DNA of 64,000 bases from Salegentibacter mishustinae (GTDB lineage: Bacteria > Bacteroidota > Bacteroidia > Flavobacteriales > Flavobacteriaceae), in the NCBI RefSeq assembly GCF_002900095.1, contig NZ_LLKN01000002.1:2294001-2358000 (forward strand), written 5' to 3'. Made by a program: the position numbers and the translations under genes. The notes beneath the pieces are model-generated. The model saw nothing but the letters and a program-made list of their open reading frames with translations. It did not search any database and was not told where the DNA came from. Below, piece after piece: positions 38,487 through 47,150 of this stretch. Each line of letters starts with the position of its first letter. Positions within the stretch are counted from its first letter, which is position 1.

Positions 38487-39223
38487 TGGAAGAAGCTTAC
38501 GAAATATTAGATTATTTGCCCATTCGGTTTAAGGAAGCTACTGAAGAAGAATATATTAAATTTCTGTGGGAAGCTTTTGAGAGTAATTATCAAAATGAGA
38601 AATACCAGTTTTCATTTATGGCTTACCATATGCTCTTTATGAGCTCTGTCTATTTCAATGTCTGGCAAATAAAATCTATTAGAGAAGACGATTTTCATAA
38701 AATTCGGTTAGGTTTTAATGAAGATTTCGGAAATGCTACCAGCCCCTTTAATTTCAGCAAAGAGAATGAATCAAGAGTTCTTGATCTCTTAAGATATACC
38801 TGTGCTTCCCATTCAGATGTCAAATCTTTAATTGGACAGTATAAAAAGCTTGTAAAAGAGAGGAATGGAGTTGCACACGCAAATGGGTCAATTCCTTTCA
38901 GGACTAGCTCATATTTAGAGACAAGAGTTAGTGACATAATTCGATATACTGCAGAAATTCAATCTTACAGTAAGCCAATTATTCAGGAATGTTTTAAGAA
39001 GTTTTTAATTGAAAGTCAGGATGAAGAGACAAGGCCATATGTTGATATTTCGGAACAAATTAATGAGGTTTTAATACATGAACATTATTTGTCTCAAAAG
39101 GACCTGGAATTTTGTCTGGAGTATGATATTTCAAATTTAGCTGATGAACCCAATTATATTGAAATAGAGAAAATTTTTCAAGAACTCCAAACTCAGTATT
39201 CACCTGAAGATCTCGAAGTTTAA
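38486..39223 (+). CDS. HEPN-like protein of the restriction operon
   Basis: The start ATG 38486 overlaps the last base of the hsdMS stop (TAATG), so translation is coupled; this gives 245 residues. The N-terminal half is helical with an ERNGVAHANG segment, in which R126-N127-x3-H131 is the R-x4-H signature of HEPN RNases. The motif sits at the end of a long helix, as in the family. The C-terminal half is acidic and helical (ISEQINEVLIHEHYLSQKDL). HEPN proteins often act as RNA-cleaving effectors or toxins in defence loci; here it lies between HsdS and DUF262 genes. The domain call rests on the motif and context only. Confidence 0.6.
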   Translation: MEEAYEILDYLPIRFKEATEEEYIKFLWEAFESNYQNEKYQFSFMAYHMLFMSSVYFNVWQIKSIREDDFHKIRLGFNEDFGNATSPFNFSKENESRVLDLLRYTCASHSDVKSLIGQYKKLVKERNGVAHANGSIPFRTSSYLETRVSDIIRYTAEIQSYSKPIIQECFKKFLIESQDEETRPYVDISEQINEVLIHEHYLSQKDLEFCLEYDISNLADEPNYIEIEKIFQELQTQYSPEDLEV

Positions 39224-39239
39224 TCCAAGCCTTTTACTA

Positions 39240-40562
39240 ATGTCAAAAATTTGCCCTCCAGAAATTATATCTGTAAAGAATTTAGTTACCACTAAGATTG
39301 AAATTCCAGGCTATCAACGCCCATATAAATGGCGATTGAAAAATGTGGATGATTTACTTAATGATATTATATTTTTTAGTTCAAAAAAACCTTCTTACAG
39401 GTTAGGTACGGTAATTATCGATAGGTCAAATGATATTGACGAAATTGTTGATGGTCAACAGAGACTATTAACCTTAGTACTTATTTCGAAAGCCTTAGAG
39501 GAAAAATCAATGCTAGAAGAATCAGATAAGTTTGAAATTCCTCTATTAAAAGAAGACTTTACACATTCTATTTCCAGAATGAACCTCTTAAGAAATTACC
39601 AACATATTTTGACAAGAATTGGAGATTTCAAACCAGAGGTAATAAAATTTTTCCTTTACCAATGTGAGTTGGTGAAGGTTTCTATAGGTAGTATAAGAGA
39701 GGCATTTCAATTCTTTGATTCTCAAAATTCAAGAGGAAAAGCTTTGTATCCTCATAATTTGCTAAAAGCATTTCATTTAAGAGAAATGGAGGACGCAAGC
39801 GACGATGAGAAAATTAATGCTGTTCAGAATTGGGATGCAACGGAATCTTTAAAACTAAAAAATTTGTTTGGAAGCTATCTATATAAAGTTCGAAAGTGGT
39901 CTAAAGGTAAAGCAGCAATGGACTTAACAAATGATGAATTAGATATTTTTAAAGGTATTAAACTGAGTCAGGCGGAGCAATTCCCTTATGCCAGAAGTTT
40001 TGAAATGAATAATACTTTTCTAAACAATTATGATAAATTTTCTGAAGATTCTAATCCCCCTGCATATCCACAACAATTAGATGGGGTTATTATAAATGGA
40101 AAACGATTTTTTGAATTTACTAATCAGACCCTGGCTAATATTGAGTTTATTACGAACTATGATAGTGAGTTCTGGAATGCAATTTATTCTAATCAAACTT
40201 CTAATATTCTTAAATTTTTAAGAGGTAATGGTGGCCAAAATAGAAAGGGAGATCAATATTGTAAATTGTTATTTGAAAATACCATACTATATTATTATAG
40301 CAAGTTTCACAACCATCAATTAGAAAAGATACTACCTATAATTTTCTTATGGTCCTTCAGAGAAAGATTAAACCTGAAAGCCGTGAGGTATGAAACTATC
40401 AATAATCATGCGAATCACTACAATAGTCTTTTCCACACTATAAAGGAAGCGCTTGATCCTTCTGAATTACTTTTATACCAATTAAAACCAGTAAAATTTA
40501 ATTTTGAGAATGTCTACGGATTAGATGTAATATTTGAGAAATATAATAAGTTAAAATCATAA
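39240..40562 (+). CDS. DUF262-domain protein, first of two
   Basis: This 440-residue protein starts with the DUF262 (ParB-like nucleotide-binding) core: YQRPYKW (25-31) and DGQQR (71-75). The middle part (SIREAFQFFDSQNSRGKALYPHNLLKAFHL) resembles the helical region following DUF262 in GmrSD-type proteins. No H-x-x-P HNH motif is found at the C-terminus, so it lacks the DUF1524 nuclease of its neighbour. The next gene overlaps its stop by one base. It may work as a partner of the second DUF262 protein. Confidence 0.8.
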   Translation: MSKICPPEIISVKNLVTTKIEIPGYQRPYKWRLKNVDDLLNDIIFFSSKKPSYRLGTVIIDRSNDIDEIVDGQQRLLTLVLISKALEEKSMLEESDKFEIPLLKEDFTHSISRMNLLRNYQHILTRIGDFKPEVIKFFLYQCELVKVSIGSIREAFQFFDSQNSRGKALYPHNLLKAFHLREMEDASDDEKINAVQNWDATESLKLKNLFGSYLYKVRKWSKGKAAMDLTNDELDIFKGIKLSQAEQFPYARSFEMNNTFLNNYDKFSEDSNPPAYPQQLDGVIINGKRFFEFTNQTLANIEFITNYDSEFWNAIYSNQTSNILKFLRGNGGQNRKGDQYCKLLFENTILYYYSKFHNHQLEKILPIIFLWSFRERLNLKAVRYETINNHANHYNSLFHTIKEALDPSELLLYQLKPVKFNFENVYGLDVIFEKYNKLKS

Positions 40563-42475
40563 TGAACCAACCTGTTTTTGTTCCCATAGGAGAGCTTTTC
40601 CAAGATTGTAAATATTCCATTCCTTTATACCAAAGAGAATATGCCTGGACAATAGAACATATTTCTCAACTACTTTCAGATATAGCAAGTAATGCAGAGA
40701 AAAACTTTGAGACAAACTACTATCTAGGCACGCTAGTTTTATTTGATGAAGGTGAAAACTTTCAAGCTATAGACGGACAGCAACGGCTTACAACCTTATT
40801 CCTGTTACTGTGTCATTTAAAAACACGGGAAAGTAGAAATTTCACTCAGGATTCTATTTGCTTCGATTCGAGAGACCGATCAACCAGAACCTTAAGGGCA
40901 ATATTTAATGGGGATAATGATATTGATCACGCAGAACCAAATATTCTCGCAGGTTGGGAATCTATTCAACAGCAGTTCGAAAACATTTGTAAGGAGTTTT
41001 CTCTTTCGACTGATAAGTTCATTGACTATCTTGAAGATAAGGTTCAATTGTTAAAAGTTTTTGTTCCTGAGCATACTGATTTAAATCATTATTTTGAAAT
41101 CATGAATGTGCGAGGTGAGCAGTTAGAAAAGCACGAGGTATTGAAATCGAGGTTGATGGAAAGGTTAGAGACTGAACAGGATCGAAATCTATTCTCGAAG
41201 GTGTGGGATTCATGCAGTGATATGAATAAATATTTGCAGCTTTCCCTGGTTAAAACTAATAAGGATATTGAAAAAGTTTTTGGTGAGAATTGGAATGAAC
41301 TGCCTTCAAAATATGAAGAGTTATTTGATAAATATGCAGACTTTCAGGAGGAATTGGATTCTGAAAAGAAGAATAAAGAGAAGAAAGATGATCTTTCTTT
41401 GGAAGAATTATTAAAAGCCAAGGTGGCTGTGGATCCAGAAAAGTCCAAAAATCAGGAAGAATGGAGTAGTTTAACCTCAGTAATAAATTTTCCTAATTTT
41501 TTATTGCAGGTTCTCAGTGTTTTTTGTCCCGAAACGGATATTGCTTTGGATGATAAAAGGTTGCTAGAACAGTTTGAACCTTTTTATTCAGGTAAGATGG
41601 ATAAATTCCCACTCCCGGAAGTTTTTGTGAAGGAGTTTTGTTATGCCCTTTTCAAATCGAAATTTCTTTTTGATAAATATATAATAAGGAATAGAGAAGA
41701 AAATAATGAAACTGAGTGGCTATTAAGAGAAATCAGACCCTACAGTAAAGGTTACAATTGGGTTGAGACATTTGGTGCTAATAAGAATGATAATATTCAG
41801 GAGAATATAATTATGTTACAATCAATGTTTCATGTTTCCTTTCCTACCCGGAATTATAAAAACTGGTTTACTGCAGTACTAAATTATTTATACAAGAATG
41901 AAAATAGAGGCAAAATAAAAGGTGATGAATTCAAAACCCATTTAATGAAAATGAGTGATTCATTCTATTTTGATCGTGATGGTGCAGAACCTCTGCCGTA
42001 TCGTAAAATAATTTTTGAAAATAATTGCGAGGCAGAAAAGGACTCTGTTAATGAAGAATCATTTATAATGGGGGTTGATACAAAGAATTTTGTGTTCAAC
42101 AGGTTGGATTATAAGTTATGGGAAAAAAGAGATGAATTAACATGGCCTGAGAATTCGATTAAAATAATCAACAACTTTAAATTTACCTTTAGGAGTTCTG
42201 TGGAACATTTTTATCCAAGAAATCCGAACACAGGTCTGAAAGCAACTTATAATGTTGATAAATTTGGAAACCTCTGTTTGATTGATAGAGGGAAAAATTC
42301 TCAATTAAGTAATAATGAACCTTTGGCAAAAGTAAGCTTCTATAAAAACACTTCTAACGTTGATAGCCTAAAACTGCATTTAATGATGGCTGATGCGGAT
42401 AAATGGGCAGAAGAGAAAATTGTGGAGTGTCATGAAAATGCTATGAAAGAAATGCTGAACTCCCCATCTGTTTAA
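40562..42475 (+). CDS. DUF262-DUF1524 protein, GmrSD-like nuclease
   Basis: This 637-residue protein has DUF262 motifs YQREYAW (23-29) and DGQQR (71-75), a central helical region (EIMNVRGEQLEKHEVLKSRL) and a C-terminal DUF1524-like His-Me motif: EHFYPR (548-553), then NLCLI and KNSQLSNN (about 578-585). In GmrSD the DUF262 part uses nucleotide and DUF1524 cuts modified DNA; related proteins occur in SspE and other defence systems. Its ATG overlaps the stop of the first DUF262 gene, so the two are coupled. It ends the plus-strand operon, converging with the GIY-YIG gene. Confidence 0.85.
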   Translation: MNQPVFVPIGELFQDCKYSIPLYQREYAWTIEHISQLLSDIASNAEKNFETNYYLGTLVLFDEGENFQAIDGQQRLTTLFLLLCHLKTRESRNFTQDSICFDSRDRSTRTLRAIFNGDNDIDHAEPNILAGWESIQQQFENICKEFSLSTDKFIDYLEDKVQLLKVFVPEHTDLNHYFEIMNVRGEQLEKHEVLKSRLMERLETEQDRNLFSKVWDSCSDMNKYLQLSLVKTNKDIEKVFGENWNELPSKYEELFDKYADFQEELDSEKKNKEKKDDLSLEELLKAKVAVDPEKSKNQEEWSSLTSVINFPNFLLQVLSVFCPETDIALDDKRLLEQFEPFYSGKMDKFPLPEVFVKEFCYALFKSKFLFDKYIIRNREENNETEWLLREIRPYSKGYNWVETFGANKNDNIQENIIMLQSMFHVSFPTRNYKNWFTAVLNYLYKNENRGKIKGDEFKTHLMKMSDSFYFDRDGAEPLPYRKIIFENNCEAEKDSVNEESFIMGVDTKNFVFNRLDYKLWEKRDELTWPENSIKIINNFKFTFRSSVEHFYPRNPNTGLKATYNVDKFGNLCLIDRGKNSQLSNNEPLAKVSFYKNTSNVDSLKLHLMMADADKWAEEKIVECHENAMKEMLNSPSV

Positions 42476-43039
42476 TTAATGTTTACCAATCCAGGGTTTC
42501 ATTTTTTCTCTTAACTCCCTTTCTAGATGCTTTAATAAGAATTGTTTGATGTCTTTTGGACTATCCTTCAAATCTTCAGGTAGCTCCCAAAAAGAATATT
42601 TTATGTTTTGAGGTGTGAAAAACTTTCTATCCTTGAGCTTTAATCCATAGGTTGTAATTTCGCCTTTGTGATTTATATGTTCATTTATTCTGCTACCTAA
42701 ATTTTCAGCTTTACCAATATAAAATGGATACCAGTTTTCGGTGTTGATCTCATCGTAAAAGGAAAATTTTGATTTTATAATCCTGGGATAATTACTATAA
42801 CCATCAAAATTCCAATCTGCTGATAACTCTTCAAGAGAATAGGCTTTTAAAGGCTTGATGTAAAATACATAAATACCAAACCTCTTGAATAGCCTTCTAT
42901 ATTTTGTGCCACTAATAAATTCAGCATTTAACCTGAAATCATTAATAATAGCGCTGTAAATATTCGCATCATTAAACCTTTTTCTGGTCTTTGTCCACAA
43001 AGATTTAAATTCTGAATTAAAATTAATTATCTCATTCAT
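42476..43039 (-). CDS. GIY-YIG nuclease-like protein
   Basis: This 187-residue protein has GIY at 55-57 (RFGIYVFYI) and YIG at 107-109 (YPFYIGKAENLGSRINEHI), with R117 in the usual position and a C-terminal HLERELREKMKPWIGKH segment carrying the conserved Glu and Pro. The fold is known from homing endonucleases, UvrC and some restriction enzymes. An insert of about 45 residues separates the two motifs. It ends at the base after the DUF262-DUF1524 stop, on the opposite strand. It is likely a nuclease, perhaps part of the island; the target is unknown. Confidence 0.75.
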   Translation of the reverse strand: MNEIINFNSEFKSLWTKTRKRFNDANIYSAIINDFRLNAEFISGTKYRRLFKRFGIYVFYIKPLKAYSLEELSADWNFDGYSNYPRIIKSKFSFYDEINTENWYPFYIGKAENLGSRINEHINHKGEITTYGLKLKDRKFFTPQNIKYSFWELPEDLKDSPKDIKQFLLKHLERELREKMKPWIGKH

Positions 43040-43040
43040 A

Positions 43041-43346
43041 TTAATCTAATCCAAAGAAATCATCAACATCAAACCCTTCCCTGCTGTCTTCATCAGGAAA
43101 CATCATATTTAAGGTTGCATCTCTACGCTCATCTGGTGTTTCCCATTCTTTATTAAGCCTGTCAAACCGATTCTGCAAAATTTCGAGTTCCTGTAATTTT
43201 TTATCGTCAAATTCACCTTCCCAAGCATTACCAAACATATCCTGAATTTGATAATATAAATCCTGTAGTTTTTCGTCATCATCATAGTCGAAATCCTCTA
43301 AAAGATTTTCCATTTCCTCAATTCGAGCTTCTATAAGTTTTTTCAT
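43041..43346 (-). CDS. Acidic hypothetical protein (101 residues)
   Basis: This strongly acidic helical protein (MKKLIEARIEEMENLLEDFD, ending DDFFGLD) has charged coiled-coil character. It lies 26 bp after the 505-residue gene and 1 bp before the GIY-YIG gene, so all three are likely one operon. Acidic partners of nucleases can act as inhibitors or DNA mimics; this is only a suggestion from composition. Confidence 0.65.
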   Translation of the reverse strand: MKKLIEARIEEMENLLEDFDYDDDEKLQDLYYQIQDMFGNAWEGEFDDKKLQELEILQNRFDRLNKEWETPDERRDATLNMMFPDEDSREGFDVDDFFGLD

Positions 43347-43372
43347 TTTTTAATTTGTTTAACCGATGAATA

Positions 43373-44890
43373 TTAGCCAGCCTTCATATATAATTTAGGC
43401 TCTGGACCTCTGTTATCTATAAGTACTTCAGATTCTCTGGAGAAACTGTTTAATGCCTCTAAGTTTAAAGAATGAACCGTCTCTATACTCTTTTTATTAA
43501 TGTCACCAAGAAGGTCGAATTGTTCCTGAGCGGTCTGAATCAAAGACTGAATATCTGCCTTGTCAATATTACTTTCTGATTTTAATTCTGTAAATCTGGT
43601 AAGTATGATTTTCTGAAAGTTTTTCACTTCTTTATCTAAGGAGCTATGTAGTAAATCTTCTTTTTTAAAACTGCTTAATTCAGCTTTCAGTTCTCCTATT
43701 TTAGCTATCCTGTCACCTGATAAGTCCTTTACAGCGAGATTCATTTTTAATTCAATCAGTCTTGAAATTTGGTAAAGTTCTTCTGCAGTGATAGCAGACT
43801 TAAAGGTGTAGAAAGGAGCCAAATCATCTATCTTATTATTAATCTTTTTCACTTTACCTTTTGAATTTGAAAGCACCTTCCCCACAGAACCACTAACGGA
43901 TTTCCAACGACGGCCAATGCTGGATGTTGAAACTTTATCTACAGCGCCATTTACTCCTCCCTTCAAACTAATAAGAGCTTTTTCTAAATTGTTTGCGTCA
44001 CTCAAATCTAATTCTCCTTGTTCTAATTCAAAATTTTCTGGTCGCACAAATTGGATAAGTGAGTTAATAGCTTCTTTGCTAGCAATGAAATATTCATTTC
44101 TGATAACCTGTAAGTCGTATGATATTTGTTTCAGGTTTACAAAATCTTCTATAGTAAAAGCTGATTTGTTACTGTATTTCTGCAATTGATGAAAGGCATA
44201 TTTCATTTTAGCCTCTCTTTCAATATGATGCATTCTTTCAAGGTTATCTAGTTTATCTAGTACTTTATTTAATTGGGTGGTAATACCATTAAAATAATAC
44301 TGGCCTGTCAGGATACTGGCAAACTGAATTGCCAGCAGAGGATTGAAGGCAGATCCGCCTGCCTGGGTGAACCCAGCATGTTGTTGAAATTGGCCATTTC
44401 CACCTCGGGTAATAGAACCAAAAGTACCATTTTGATATCTTATTAATTTATCAGGACTAACAGTTGCTTGAAATAGACCTTTTGTAGATTGGGTCGCAGC
44501 TCCCCCTATGGAGGCTCCGGTAGATGCTAAGCTTGACATCATCGAAGAAAGCTGGTATTGTCCCTCTTGCGAATGTCCAATTTCAAAGAAGTCTTTTGAA
44601 ATTAATTCACTTTCCTTAAGTGAAAAGCTAATTTGGTTATTTTCATTTTTACCTCCTAAACTAAATTTACGAATGATAGGCAATTTAATTTCATGTCCCT
44701 CTTCTTCATTTTCAGGGTTTTGAGCATTTAGATATTTTATCTCTGTTTTCGTTGGATTGGCTTTGAGATATGATATTTCTGCTATTAGTTTCTCATTTTG
44801 CGCAGTTAAAAGTTTTTGGTTCTCTAGGTTTTCGAGATTGTTTTCTCTTAATTTATCGATTCCTAAAATAGATTGTATCCAATTTTTCAT
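43373..44890 (-). CDS. Unrecognised protein with coiled coils and a central Gly/Ala/Gln-rich hydrophobic segment
   Basis: This 505-residue protein begins with a coiled-coil helix (RENNLENLENQKLLTAQNEK), then a strand-rich part, then a segment rich in Gly, Ala and Gln (SSMMSSLASTGASIGGAATQ) and a hydrophobic AFNPLLAIQFASILTGQYYF stretch (about residues 182-202). The C-terminal half is long charged helices. The organisation recalls membrane-active or scaffold proteins, but I recognise no family and no catalytic motif. It is upstream of the acidic protein and GIY-YIG genes in the same direction. Confidence 0.7.
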   Translation of the reverse strand: MKNWIQSILGIDKLRENNLENLENQKLLTAQNEKLIAEISYLKANPTKTEIKYLNAQNPENEEEGHEIKLPIIRKFSLGGKNENNQISFSLKESELISKDFFEIGHSQEGQYQLSSMMSSLASTGASIGGAATQSTKGLFQATVSPDKLIRYQNGTFGSITRGGNGQFQQHAGFTQAGGSAFNPLLAIQFASILTGQYYFNGITTQLNKVLDKLDNLERMHHIEREAKMKYAFHQLQKYSNKSAFTIEDFVNLKQISYDLQVIRNEYFIASKEAINSLIQFVRPENFELEQGELDLSDANNLEKALISLKGGVNGAVDKVSTSSIGRRWKSVSGSVGKVLSNSKGKVKKINNKIDDLAPFYTFKSAITAEELYQISRLIELKMNLAVKDLSGDRIAKIGELKAELSSFKKEDLLHSSLDKEVKNFQKIILTRFTELKSESNIDKADIQSLIQTAQEQFDLLGDINKKSIETVHSLNLEALNSFSRESEVLIDNRGPEPKLYMKAG

Positions 44891-44906
44891 GTGTGATTAA
44901 GATTGA

Positions 44907-46886
44907 TTAATTCGGAATGTTTAATTCTTTTTTACATTTTTCTCTAAAGTACTCATAGATCATCACCATTGCCAGAGTATCTAGTTCACAATACCTGAGT
45001 AAACTTTCCCTGATCGCTTTTCTTTCAATTCTAGGTACATCCTTAAACTGTAATTTTTGGTAGGCGAAGAGAGCGGCTCCTCCATCCTTGATTTCAGTAA
45101 GGCTTTCCGAAACTTTTTCTAATTGTTCATTATCCCAGCCATCAAAGACCGAGGGTAATGCCTTATATGGGCTAACCGGCTTTCCGTTCTCGAACTTCAG
45201 AAATACATGATCATCTGTAAAATTCCTGCTGGTGAGATTTAAATTGGCTATTGGCTGCTGGTATTTTTTCTGCAGGAATTCACTGGAATGCAGAACCGCT
45301 GGGAGAATTGCTTTGATTGAGTTTGATCCGCCGGTCACAGGATCGTAATAATAATTTACCACGGTCTTTTGAAGATCTATCATATCCCTATCACCACACC
45401 ATATTTTTGCATTTTTACCAGTGTTGTGGCTAATAGTTTCTATAAAATCCAATAACTCCTGTTTGTCCGGTTCATCAGAGGTGAGTAACTGATTATAGAC
45501 CACATTTACTATGGTGTTCTCATGATTATGATACCTGAAAATACTGCCATCATTCTGTGATAAGGAATTCTTTAACGCCCTAATAAAATCGAAATTTGGA
45601 AAAGCTCCAATTTCAGTATTCAGGTACTCGCTGAAATGCTCTACCGTTCCATCTTCGTAAACAGTATGATGGCTAAATTGGAATGCCAGCTGCTCATATG
45701 GATGCATTCCGGCTACAAATGGAATTGCCACCGCAGTAGTTTCAAAATCGATAAAATTCAGCGGATATTTCCAGGAACCCAGTTCTTCCCGCAGGTTATC
45801 AATATCAAAATAAGGAGAATCATCCTGTTCCTGATGTTTTTCTACCTGGAGCCACTGTCGCTCAGACCGGCTTAACTTTCCTGCTGCCGGCCGAATATCA
45901 ATATCATTTTCGGTTAACTCATCCATGAAGTAACGACCCTCTTCAATAGCCTGTTTTGCCGGATTATACCAGACATCATAAACTTTGGGCTGATCGATCC
46001 TTTCCTTTGATATCTGTAATTGCTCCTGCCAGCATTCATGAAAACCGCTTTTGAAGCCATTGGAATGATTCTCTGTGATAAACTCACAGCCTTTACAATG
46101 CGGGCCTATCTCAGTAAACAGTTTAGAATCCTCCCGGTAATGCACTCTGAAATGTTCTACAGTTTCTTGAAAAGAGCGGGTATCATCCACCGGATTCTGA
46201 TTCAGGATCAGATCTATCTCTTCATCAACATTGATGTCAAATAAAATAGGATTACCCAGATCTGCTTTGGTAAGCCCTTCTTTTTTCTCGATACCTGTGC
46301 GCAAATCTGAGTTGGAAATAACTTTAAAGCATTGATGCAGTCCATCTACAGTGGTTACGGCATCTTTATCGGCAAGTTTAAGATAGGAAGATATGTCCCA
46401 TTCAGGATAGCAACACTGAATAACATATTTTTGAAAAGCAATATCATATAAGTAAAGGTCCCAGCCACCGCCCAGTTTCCCATTTGATTTAATAAAGGAT
46501 TGATGATCTACACTCCTGATGGACTTGGCTTTTACCTCAATAAGTTTGATATTATTTCCTTTTTTCACAAGTATATCTACCCTTACAAAAAGGTTATCGA
46601 CCAGGAATGCAGGTTCAAAGATTGTTATATTTTCCTGTTCAAGAAGTTTTCGTGTTTTTTCAGCCAGCAGGTCGTAATTATAATCATCTCCAATAATGGC
46701 AATGCCATCGGGATAATCCATTCTTGCGAGTTCTTCAACCTGAAACCCACCTTGTGCAAGTGCCTCCAGGAATGAATCGGAATCGCTCTTATTTTTATAC
46801 TCTTCCTTACGGGTATAATAAAGTTTGGTAGGACAATCTAGGGCCAGTTTAAAACGGGATTTAGTTAGATATCTTGGAGACGGCAT
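44907..46886 (-). CDS. DUF2779 protein: RecB-like nuclease with DnaQ-like exonuclease domain
   Basis: The start chosen is ATG 46886 (MPSPRYLTKSRFKLALDCPT, 659 residues), the usual start of this family; 14 further codons upstream are open but unusual. The N-terminal part is a RecB/Cas4-like nuclease with C18, D104 and E117-V-K119 (LIEVKAKS) and a cysteine set (CKGCEF, later HECW) that may hold an iron-sulfur cluster as in Cas4. The C-terminal part has a DnaQ/RNase H-like NFIDFETTAVAIPF exonuclease motif. Family function is unknown; the architecture points to DNA or RNA degradation and it is often found in defence regions. Confidence 0.85.
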   Translation of the reverse strand: MPSPRYLTKSRFKLALDCPTKLYYTRKEEYKNKSDSDSFLEALAQGGFQVEELARMDYPDGIAIIGDDYNYDLLAEKTRKLLEQENITIFEPAFLVDNLFVRVDILVKKGNNIKLIEVKAKSIRSVDHQSFIKSNGKLGGGWDLYLYDIAFQKYVIQCCYPEWDISSYLKLADKDAVTTVDGLHQCFKVISNSDLRTGIEKKEGLTKADLGNPILFDINVDEEIDLILNQNPVDDTRSFQETVEHFRVHYREDSKLFTEIGPHCKGCEFITENHSNGFKSGFHECWQEQLQISKERIDQPKVYDVWYNPAKQAIEEGRYFMDELTENDIDIRPAAGKLSRSERQWLQVEKHQEQDDSPYFDIDNLREELGSWKYPLNFIDFETTAVAIPFVAGMHPYEQLAFQFSHHTVYEDGTVEHFSEYLNTEIGAFPNFDFIRALKNSLSQNDGSIFRYHNHENTIVNVVYNQLLTSDEPDKQELLDFIETISHNTGKNAKIWCGDRDMIDLQKTVVNYYYDPVTGGSNSIKAILPAVLHSSEFLQKKYQQPIANLNLTSRNFTDDHVFLKFENGKPVSPYKALPSVFDGWDNEQLEKVSESLTEIKDGGAALFAYQKLQFKDVPRIERKAIRESLLRYCELDTLAMVMIYEYFREKCKKELNIPN

Positions 46887-47150
46887 GTTAAATAGTTTAT
46901 AGATAACTCTTAAAAATAATAAGTCCAAAAGCTAGAACCTGTCGTTTTGAAGAAAAATATTAGTCATCACTAACAATTAAAAATGAAACATCCCTCTAGA
47001 ACTTCTTCGAAATAGTAAATCGGACTTATATAAATCTTAAGATTCAAATCTTCCAAAAAACATTTAACTATTAAATATTATTTCAATAGTGGTATAATGC
47101 AAACAAGATTGGGTAGTGAAGGCCTAGAAGATTTTTTAATAATATATAGG

